From NCBI GenBank assembly GCA_001563965.1, contig LKMS01000094.1, forward strand, positions 1 to 6,049: DNA of 6,049 nt, in the 5' to 3' direction. Positions 1-4,929 of this stretch are shown one piece after another (position 1 is the stretch's first letter; every line of letters begins with the position of its first letter). This stretch comes from Haloferacaceae archaeon PL-Br10_E2g29 (GTDB lineage Archaea; Halobacteriota; Halobacteria; Halobacteriales; Haloferacaceae). The notes under the pieces were generated by a model, which did not search any database, was not told the DNA's origin, and was given only the letters and a program-made list of their open reading frames with translations. The position numbers and the translations under genes are program-made.

Positions 1-6
1 GCGGTT

Positions 7-67
7 GCGTTGCTGGTGCGGTGTCGTCGCGTTGCTAATGCGGTGCGGTCACGTTGTCGACGCTGTC
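7..67. repeat. Degenerate 22-base tandem repeat
   Basis: Positions 7-23 and 29-45 match at 15 of 17 bases (core GCGTTGCT, two variable bases, TGCGGTG) with a period of 22. A third, much weaker copy with the same period lies at 51-67, about 10 of 17 matches. The array may extend beyond the left edge. Its role is unknown; it could be decayed simple-sequence DNA or binding sites upstream of moeA1. Confidence 0.45.
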
Positions 68-158
68 GGGCTGCTACTGGTTTCGTCCTCGCTGTCCGGT
101 CGTCGTTCTCCTCACCATCTGATTGTCGCCGCCGACACCCACCACATCCAGCCGTCGG

Positions 159-166
159 CTTATTGG
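159..166 (+). promoter_or_regulatory. Box-A-like (TATA) element for moeA1
   Basis: CTTATTGG is centred about 27-28 bases before the ATG at 190. That is the distance expected if transcription starts at or just before the start codon. No GGAGG-like ribosome binding site lies between it and the ATG, which fits a leaderless transcript. The match to the haloarchaeal box A is only fair. Confidence 0.45.
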
Positions 167-189
167 GCCACCGGCGCGAACGACTCAGT

Positions 190-1446
190 ATGAGTGCAGA
201 CGACAGACGCCAGTCGGGTTTCAAACGCCGGACTCGCGTTGCCGACGCCCGGAGGACGCTTCTCGACGCCGTTGAGCCCCATGACCGTACCGAACGGGTG
301 CGGCTTGCGGCGGCCGACGGCCGCGTGGTCGCCCGGTCGCTCACCGCGCCCACTCCGGTGCCCGGCTACGACCGCGCCGCCATGGATGGCTACGCCGTTC
401 GTGCGGCCGACACCGTCGGCGCATCCGACCGCACACCCGCGTTGTTAACCCAACAGGCGCGTGACAGCGAGGTTCGCCCCGGCGGCGCCGTCCGGGTGCA
501 CACGGGCAGCGAACTCCCCGCCGGGAGCGACGCGGTCGTGATGATCGAGCAGGTCGCCGAAGTCGGCGACGACCTCGAAGTGTTCTCGCCGGTCGCCGAG
601 GGCGAAAACGTCGGTGACACCGGCGAGGACGTCTCGAAGGAGCAGGTGCTCTACGAACCGGGACACCGCCTGCGACCCTCGGATCTCGGGTTGCTCAAAT
701 CGGTCGGCCTCGCCGAGGTTGAGGTGTACCACCCGCCAACCGTCGGCGTGATTCCGACCGGCGAGGAGCTCGTCGATTTCGACCCCGAACCGGGCGAAAT
801 CATCGAAACCAACGGGCTGACCGTCTCGCGACTGGTCGACCGCTGGGGCGGCACGGCGACCTACCGTAACATCGTCACCGACGATCCGTCGGCGCTTCGT
901 GCGGCGGTTCAACGGGATCTGACCAAGGATATCGTCGTCACCACCGGTGGCTCGTCGGTCGGTGAGCGCGACCTCATTCCGGAGGTCGTCGACGAGCTCG
1001 GCGAGGTGCTGGTTCACGGCGTCGGCCTCAAGCCGGGCCACCCGGTTGCACTCGGCGTTGTCGAGGAGACGCCGGTGCTCATGCTGCCGGGCTATCCGGT
1101 CGCCTGCATTGTCAACGCGATGCAGTTTCTCCGGCCAGCGCTCAAACGAATGGGACACCTCCCCACCGAGCCGGTCCCCATGCGCGAGGCGACGTTGTCG
1201 CGTAAAATCGCCAGCGAACCCGGGACACGGACGTTCGCACGGGTCGAGGTCGACGCGACCGAGACTGCTCCATCCGCTGACGACGCGGCCGATAGCGAAT
1301 ACACCGCGACGCCAACCCGGACGAGTGGCTCCGGCGTGCTGTCGAGCGTCGCGCTCGCCGACGGCTGGGTCGTCGTCCCCGAAGCGCGCGAGGGCTACGA
1401 TGCCGGAGAGACGGTCACCGTCGAGTACTGGGAGGCGCTCGAATGA
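190..1446 (+). CDS. moeA1: Molybdopterin molybdenumtransferase MoeA
   Basis: A 418-residue cytoplasmic MoeA (E. coli MoeA is about 411). The family inserts molybdate, or tungstate in some archaea, into adenylated molybdopterin to complete the cofactor. Visible motifs are GYDRAAMDGYAVR with Asp61, VHTG with Thr105, PTGEEL at 189-194, TTGGSSVGERD at 251-261, KPGHP at 281-285 and LPGYPV at 299-304. This is the domain order of MoeA, with the MoCF domain at about 183-320 and domain IV after it. The second Lys of the usual KPGKP motif is His284. An acidic insert at about 355-372 lies in the C-terminal domain. The ATG at 190 was chosen because upstream in-frame residues are Arg/Cys-rich and non-homologous-looking, and a box-A-like element sits 27-28 bases before it. 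The stop overlaps the start of the next MoeA gene, so the two are almost certainly co-transcribed. Confidence 0.93.
   Translation: MSADDRRQSGFKRRTRVADARRTLLDAVEPHDRTERVRLAAADGRVVARSLTAPTPVPGYDRAAMDGYAVRAADTVGASDRTPALLTQQARDSEVRPGGAVRVHTGSELPAGSDAVVMIEQVAEVGDDLEVFSPVAEGENVGDTGEDVSKEQVLYEPGHRLRPSDLGLLKSVGLAEVEVYHPPTVGVIPTGEELVDFDPEPGEIIETNGLTVSRLVDRWGGTATYRNIVTDDPSALRAAVQRDLTKDIVVTTGGSSVGERDLIPEVVDELGEVLVHGVGLKPGHPVALGVVEETPVLMLPGYPVACIVNAMQFLRPALKRMGHLPTEPVPMREATLSRKIASEPGTRTFARVEVDATETAPSADDAADSEYTATPTRTSGSGVLSSVALADGWVVVPEAREGYDAGETVTVEYWEALE
1431..1435 (+). promoter_or_regulatory. Shine-Dalgarno site for the second moeA gene
   Basis: GGAGG lies inside the end of moeA1 with a 7-base spacer before the ATG at 1443. 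It is a full match to the archaeal anti-Shine-Dalgarno CCUCC. It fixes the start of the second gene and indicates translation from the shared mRNA. The other gene starts in the window lack such a site. Confidence 0.75.
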
Positions 1447-3371
1447 CGAAAAAACAGTTCCGCACGCTGGCGGCTCCCGAAACCGTCGACAAAACGATCG
1501 CTGGCCTCGATCTCGACCCGGGAACCGAGTCCGTCGCTCTCGAACATGCACGCGGTCGCGTGCTCGCCACCCGGGTCGACGCCGAAATCGACGTCCCCGG
1601 CTTTGACCGCGCCTCGATGGACGGTTACGCGGTTCGCGCTCGCGACACGGTCGGCGCCGATGAGGCCGATCCGGTTGCCCTCGACCTCGCCGGCGCAGTC
1701 CATGCCGGCGAAAAACCCGACGTGTCGGTCGCGCCGGGTTCGTGTGTCGAGGTCTCGACCGGTGCGGTGATGCCGCCCGATGGCGACGCTGTCGTCGTTG
1801 TCGAACGAACGGACGAAACAGCCACCGAGAACGGCGACACTGTTGTCGCGATTCGCACCGCGGTCGCCCCCGGCGAGAACGTCATGGTCGCCGGCAGCGA
1901 CATCGCGGCCGGTGCGCGGGCGCTCGGCCCTGGCACCCGGCTGACGCCCCGCGAGATCGGGTTGCTCTCGGCGCTCGGCGTCGAACGGGTTGTCGTCCGC
2001 GCGAAACCGCGGGTCGGGGTTCTCTCGACGGGTGACGAACTCGTTCGCCCCGGCGAGCAGCTCGATTCGGCGCGCGGGCAAATTTACGACGTCAACAGCA
2101 CGACCGTTGCCGCGGGCGTCGAAGCTGCCGGCGGTGAGCCGGTCGTCTATCCGCACGCAGGCGACGATTTCGACGAAATGGAACGGCTGCTTCGAACGGC
2201 TGCCGCCGAGTGTGATCTCGTTGTTTCGTCGGGCTCAACCTCGGCGAGCGCGGTCGACGTCATCTATCGCGTGATCGACGAGCAGGGCGAGCTGTTGCTC
2301 CACGGCGCGGCGGTCAAACCCGGCAAGCCGATGCTGGTTGGCCGGATCGACGGCGATGGCGACGAGCAACACAACGCATCGGCATACATCGGCTTGCCGG
2401 GCTATCCCGTCTCCGCACTCACGATTTTCCGCCGGTTTGTCGCCCCTGCAATCCGGGCGGCTTCCGGGTTGCCCGCCCCCCAAACCGCGACGCTTGAGGG
2501 CCGGATGGCGACCGAGGTGCGCCACCCGCAGGGTCGACTTCGACTCATGCCGGTCGGCCTGGTCGACGACGCGGACGAAAATCGCCTCGTCTACCCGGTC
2601 GACAAGGGATCGGGTGCGACGACGAGCCTCGCTGAAGCCGATGGCATCGTCGCGATCGATGCCGACACCGACTATCTCGCAGCCGACGAACCAGTCTCTG
2701 TCCAGCTGTTTTCGCCGGACGTGCGCCCGCCAACGATCCTCGGAATCGGCGAGGACGACCCGGCACTGAACGAACTGCTGGATCTGCTCGACCGCCCCCG
2801 GTATCTCCCGCTTGGCAGCCGCGAAGGGCTCCGCAGACTTCGTGGGGACGTCCCCGATTTCGCGGTCGTCGCCGGCCCGCGTGAGACCGACCACGACGCG
2901 GTCGACCTCGGCGGCTGGACGCGCGAGTGGGGGCTGCTCGTTCCGGCGGGCAACCCCGACGACCTCTCATCGCTCGCGGATCTCGTCGATCGCGACGTGC
3001 GGTTTGTCAACCGGCCGACGACCTCGGGGCTCCGGACGAGCCTCTCGCGTGCGTTGGCCGATCTCGCCGATGACCGCGGCGTCTCACGACACAGTCTCGT
3101 CGAGTCAATCGATGGCTTTTCGGCGACCGTCAACGCCTTCGAGAGTCCCGCAAACCGGATCGAATCGGGCCGGGTGGCCGTCGGCCTCGGCTTACGGACG
3201 ACGGCGGACAAACACGATCTGGGCTTTGTTTCGCTCGGCGATCAGCCGGTTCGACTGCTCGGCAACCCCGAGCGCCTCGACAAACCCGCGTTCGACCGGC
3301 TCGAATCGGCGCTTGCGGAACTCCCCGCGCACTGTTCGTCGCTGTCGGGCTACCGGTTTGCCGGCGAATAA
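1443..3371 (+). CDS. moeA2: MoeA fused to a PBP-like (molybdate/tungstate-binding type) domain
   Basis: A 642-residue two-part protein. Residues 1 to about 425 are MoeA: GFDRASMDGYAVR with Asp55, VSTG with Thr106, STGDEL at 195-200, KPGKP at 292-296 and LPGYPV at 318-323. The usual SGGxSxGxxD loop is replaced by SSGSTSASAVD at 262-272. Residues about 430-642 form a periplasmic-binding-protein-like domain: GSREGLRRL near 458, LLVPAGNPDDL near 498, FVNRPTTSGLRTSL near 521 and a GLGLRTTA segment near 581. This pattern matches the substrate-binding domain that archaeal MoeA proteins often carry (COG1910-like, related to molybdate-binding and LysR effector domains). There is no signal peptide, so the domain should act in the cytoplasm, perhaps delivering or sensing oxyanion (inference). 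The start is supported by the ATGA overlap with moeA1 and a GGAGG 7 bases upstream. No T-run terminator is evident after the TAA. Confidence 0.92.
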   Translation: MTKKQFRTLAAPETVDKTIAGLDLDPGTESVALEHARGRVLATRVDAEIDVPGFDRASMDGYAVRARDTVGADEADPVALDLAGAVHAGEKPDVSVAPGSCVEVSTGAVMPPDGDAVVVVERTDETATENGDTVVAIRTAVAPGENVMVAGSDIAAGARALGPGTRLTPREIGLLSALGVERVVVRAKPRVGVLSTGDELVRPGEQLDSARGQIYDVNSTTVAAGVEAAGGEPVVYPHAGDDFDEMERLLRTAAAECDLVVSSGSTSASAVDVIYRVIDEQGELLLHGAAVKPGKPMLVGRIDGDGDEQHNASAYIGLPGYPVSALTIFRRFVAPAIRAASGLPAPQTATLEGRMATEVRHPQGRLRLMPVGLVDDADENRLVYPVDKGSGATTSLAEADGIVAIDADTDYLAADEPVSVQLFSPDVRPPTILGIGEDDPALNELLDLLDRPRYLPLGSREGLRRLRGDVPDFAVVAGPRETDHDAVDLGGWTREWGLLVPAGNPDDLSSLADLVDRDVRFVNRPTTSGLRTSLSRALADLADDRGVSRHSLVESIDGFSATVNAFESPANRIESGRVAVGLGLRTTADKHDLGFVSLGDQPVRLLGNPERLDKPAFDRLESALAELPAHCSSLSGYRFAGE

Positions 3372-3438
3372 TTTCCCGCTCGGTTGTCAGCACCCGTCTC
3401 GTGGCAGCCTTGCGACGACCGGCGTTAGCGGGTGTCGT
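3372..3438. other. Convergent intergenic gap
   Basis: This 67-base gap separates the stop codons of moeA2 (plus) and the small acidic protein gene (minus). I see no T-run and no strong hairpin. A weak inverted repeat (CACCCG at 3391-3396 and CGGGTG at 3429-3434) has a loop of about 32 bases and is not a convincing terminator. Confidence 0.6.
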
Positions 3439-3768
3439 CTACGCGTCGTCATCGAGCGACGTGTCGTCGCCCGACTCGCTGAGGCCGTCCACCGGGAGCG
3501 ATTCGAGTTGGGCGGCGACCGCGGCGGCGTCGGCGGCGACCGTTTCGTACTCGACGCCGGCCTCGGTGGCAACCGCGCGGAGGTGTGTCGCCAGCAGCGA
3601 CAGCGCCTGTAACCCCTCATCGTACTCGCCGTCGGTTCGCCGCGAGACGACCGTATCGACGGTGTCGTCGGCGTGAATCACCCCGACGTGGAGGGCGGTC
3701 AGGTCGTCGGCGGTGAGCAGTTCTCGTGCACGCGTGCGCTCGGTCTCGAAGCGGTCTGTCTCGCTCAT
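3439..3768 (-). CDS. Small acidic protein of unknown function
   Basis: I do not recognise this 109-residue protein by name. It is strongly acidic, as expected in a halophile, with no Cys, no signal peptide and no membrane segment, so probably cytoplasmic. Residues 1-25 look like an acidic/basic helix, 26-45 contain a probable beta hairpin (HVGVIH then DTVDTVVSRR), 50-90 are an Ala/Leu-rich helical region including VAADAAAVAAQL at 77-88, and the tail from 97 is Asp/Ser-rich and probably disordered. The ATG at 3768 was preferred over a longer open frame (to 4038) because the extension would run antisense into the Rieske gene, and a box-A-like element lies 27 bases upstream of this ATG. It follows the Rieske gene on the same strand with a 65-base gap, so it may also receive read-through from it. 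No function can be inferred from the sequence. Confidence 0.8.
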   Translation of the reverse strand: MSETDRFETERTRARELLTADDLTALHVGVIHADDTVDTVVSRRTDGEYDEGLQALSLLATHLRAVATEAGVEYETVAADAAAVAAQLESLPVDGLSESGDDTSLDDDA

Positions 3769-3790
3769 AGTGCTGTTACGCGGAGCGCGC

Positions 3791-3799
3791 AGAAAAGAA
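3791..3799 (-). promoter_or_regulatory. Box-A-like element for the small acidic protein gene
   Basis: Read on the minus strand this is TTCTTTTCT, centred about 27 bases before the ATG at 3768, with no Shine-Dalgarno site in between. This fits leaderless transcription. The same T-rich tract lies 35-43 bases past the Rieske stop codon and could also act in termination of that transcript. Confidence 0.45.
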
Positions 3800-3833
3800 T
3801 CCGGACTGCGCGGTTGCGGGCGTATGGGGTCGA

Positions 3834-4670
3834 TTAGTCCGGTCGCGGGCGGGCGATGTAGAGCGCGCTCGAAATCGAAAAGGGGTCGTACACCGACTGG
3901 TGACACTGACAGTAAACGCGGTCTTCGGCGTTGTACCGTGGCGCATCGGGGGCGAGTTTGTAGCCCGGCACACAACAGAAGTGTGTACACTTGTTGAGCC
4001 ACGCGATCACGCCCTCGTCGGTGCTGGCTTCGAGCCACTCGTTGTCCGCAGCGGCCTCTTCAACGAGCGTTGACCGGAGCAAAATCACCGGCAGCGTGTT
4101 GTCGGTGTCTTCGGAGCGCCAGACGGTCGCTGCCGGTTTGCCGACCCCGGTGTCACCGATGTCGTTGCCCCACTCCTCGTAGTCGTCGAGATCGCTGAGG
4201 TTGATTCGGTCGCCCTCGCTTTTTTGTTCTTGTTGCCACTCGTAGCTGGTGTTCGCGTCCGATTTGAAGTAGTTGTCCGAGTCGAAGTCGGGTTCGAGCC
4301 CCTCGTAGGATTCGTGCCCACAGTACTGGAACCACTCCTGTGAGTACTCGAGCCCCCCGAGTTCCTCACGGGCGATCTCGACTTCGACACCCTCGACGGT
4401 TTCGGTGTCGATTTCGGGCCAGACGCCCATGATGTCGCCGTTGTCGTCGATTTCGATCGGCACCTGTGGCATGCCGTGCGGTGCCGGTCCGCTGACACGT
4501 TCGATCACCATCGCTTCGACGGGACCACCACCGGCACCCGCCGCGGTCGTCAGCGAGTTGACCGTGACTGCGCCCGTCGCCCCGACGCCGGCGAGGGCTG
4601 CGCCGCCGACGACGCCCTTGACGAACCGCCGCCGCCCGGATTCTGCGGGGTACTTGTCATCTGCGCTCAT
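3834..4670 (-). CDS. petA: Rieske [2Fe-2S] protein, haloarchaeal PetA type
   Basis: A 278-residue Rieske iron-sulfur protein, probably the electron-transfer subunit of a cytochrome bc1-like quinol oxidising complex facing the outside of the cell membrane. Residues 13-18 (RRRFVK) form a Tat twin-arginine motif, followed by a Gly/Ala-rich hydrophobic segment at about 19-40 that probably stays as a membrane anchor. A long acidic middle region (55-215) precedes the cluster domain. Box I is CTHFCC at 228-233 and box II is CQCHQS at 254-259. By analogy with mitochondrial Rieske proteins, ligands are Cys228, His230, Cys254 and His257, with a Cys233-Cys256 disulfide; Ser259 and Tyr261 match the residues that tune redox potential. 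The usual CTHLGC and CHGS become CTHFCC and CHQS. The overall pattern agrees with my recollection of haloarchaeal PetA. No cytochrome b gene is adjacent: downstream is a small unknown gene, upstream a divergent ppc. A nitrate-reductase-associated Rieske (NarB-like) is an alternative. Confidence 0.9.
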   Translation of the reverse strand: MSADDKYPAESGRRRFVKGVVGGAALAGVGATGAVTVNSLTTAAGAGGGPVEAMVIERVSGPAPHGMPQVPIEIDDNGDIMGVWPEIDTETVEGVEVEIAREELGGLEYSQEWFQYCGHESYEGLEPDFDSDNYFKSDANTSYEWQQEQKSEGDRINLSDLDDYEEWGNDIGDTGVGKPAATVWRSEDTDNTLPVILLRSTLVEEAAADNEWLEASTDEGVIAWLNKCTHFCCVPGYKLAPDAPRYNAEDRVYCQCHQSVYDPFSISSALYIARPRPD

Positions 4671-4693
4671 GGCTGTTTCTCGGGTCGGACGGC

Positions 4694-4699
4694 TAAAAA
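4694..4699 (-). promoter_or_regulatory. Box-A-like (TATA) element for the Rieske gene
   Basis: On the minus strand this reads TTTTTA, centred 26-27 bases before the ATG at 4670. There is no Shine-Dalgarno site upstream of the ATG, so the transcript is probably leaderless. This is one of the better box A matches in the window. Confidence 0.6.
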
Positions 4700-4718
4700 G
4701 GATGACGAATGGGCGAGC

Positions 4719-4754
4719 GTGGGCCCACATGCGGGTCGCCAATACGTGCGCACG
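4719..4754. promoter_or_regulatory. Pair of 10-bp palindromes, candidate operator sites
   Basis: GTGGGCCCAC at 4719-4728 and CGTGCGCACG at 4745-4754 are both perfect 10-bp palindromes, with centres 26 bases apart. They lie about 50 and 75 bases upstream of the Rieske start, just upstream of its box A, where archaeal activator sites are often found. The two sequences differ from each other, and short GC palindromes are common in GC-rich DNA, so the regulatory call is tentative. Confidence 0.3.
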
Positions 4755-4894
4755 CACCGCGCCGTCTACCCGTGCGTGTTCGAGTTCTCCCCATTGTGCT
4801 GCACGAACCACTTCGTTTCGACCCGATCGACGGGGTAATCGGCTCTTTGTGGTTGTCGTTGGTTCCGACGTATCCCTCCACGCAAGTTGGTGAG

Positions 4895-4902
4895 ACTTTT
4901 AC
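4895..4902 (+). promoter_or_regulatory. Box-A-like (TATA) element for ppc
   Basis: ACTTTTAC is centred about 28 bases before the ppc ATG at 4927, with no Shine-Dalgarno sequence between them. This fits a leaderless or nearly leaderless transcript. Confidence 0.55.
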
Positions 4903-4914
4903 CAATGGCTTGTA

Positions 4915-4929
4915 GTATCATACGGTATG
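4915..4929. promoter_or_regulatory. Interlocking GTAT/ATAC half-sites over the ppc start
   Basis: Two overlapping inverted repeats are present: GTAT-C-ATAC at 4915-4923 and CATAC-G-GTATG at 4919-4929. The second includes the start codon. A protein bound here would cover the expected transcription start and block initiation, so it is a candidate operator. It does not match any regulator site I can name with confidence. Confidence 0.35.

Larger units (their letters stand above)
1..189. other. Leader region upstream of moeA1, no supported gene
   Basis: No gene is convincing here. Two plus-strand frames are open to the left edge. One is continuous with moeA1 but would add about 60 residues rich in Arg and Cys, unlike a haloarchaeal protein. 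The other ends in TGA at 191-193, overlapping the moeA1 ATG; it could in principle be the tail of a gene starting to the left, but its Cys/Arg/His-rich product and weaker third-position GC (about 69% by my count) argue against this. One minus-strand frame is also open across the stretch but is Arg-rich with no sensible start. The first 125 or so bases have very few A residues on the plus strand. The stretch contains a 22-base tandem repeat and the likely moeA1 promoter. Confidence 0.55.
4671..4926. other. Divergent intergenic region between petA and ppc
   Basis: This 256-base region separates the start codons of the Rieske gene (minus) and ppc (plus). It holds a box-A-like element near each end, two perfect 10-bp palindromes nearer the Rieske gene, and GTAT/ATAC half-sites at the ppc start. 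The open frames that cross it are short and look spurious. Nothing resembling a tRNA or structured RNA was seen. Confidence 0.65.

Noticed and set aside
131..159. Inverted repeat GCCGAC/GTCGGC before the moeA1 box A as a ModE-like operator
   Set aside because: Only 6 bp with a 17-base spacer, and such GC words recur throughout this DNA by chance; it does not resemble a known molybdate-regulator site.
10..189. N-terminal extension of moeA1 from an upstream TTG
   Set aside because: The added residues are Arg/Cys-rich, not found in MoeA proteins, and the box-A-like element sits at the right distance from the ATG at 190.
2..193. C-terminal tail of an upstream gene ending in TGA overlapping the moeA1 ATG
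   Set aside because: The frame is open to the left edge and the overlap is suggestive, but the product is rich in Cys, Arg and His with low third-position GC; the leftward sequence would be needed to decide.
445..1551. 368-codon minus-strand open frame opposite moeA1
   Set aside because: It lies fully antisense to a well-supported MoeA, its product is Arg-rich and has no recognisable domain, and long antisense frames are common in GC-rich haloarchaeal DNA.
1395..2156. 253-codon minus-strand open frame opposite the moeA1/moeA2 junction
   Set aside because: Antisense shadow of two clear MoeA genes; no promoter-like element or known motif.
3391..3434. Inverted repeat CACCCG/CGGGTG in the convergent gap as a terminator
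   Set aside because: Only 6 pairs with a loop of about 32 bases and no following T-run.
3505..3542. GCG/GCC-rich repeated stretch in the small acidic gene as a tandem repeat
   Set aside because: It is explained by the Ala-rich helix encoded there (VAADAAAVAAQL) with GC-rich codons.
2812..3612. 266-codon plus-strand frame across the moeA2 end and the small minus-strand gene
   Set aside because: It overlaps the PBP-like domain in another frame and runs antisense to the small gene; the product is Arg/Ser-rich and not haloarchaeal in character.
3769..4038. Upstream extension of the small acidic protein to a start at 4038
   Set aside because: The extra 90 residues come from an alternative frame inside the Rieske gene and are basic and unstructured; the start at 3768 has a better placed promoter.
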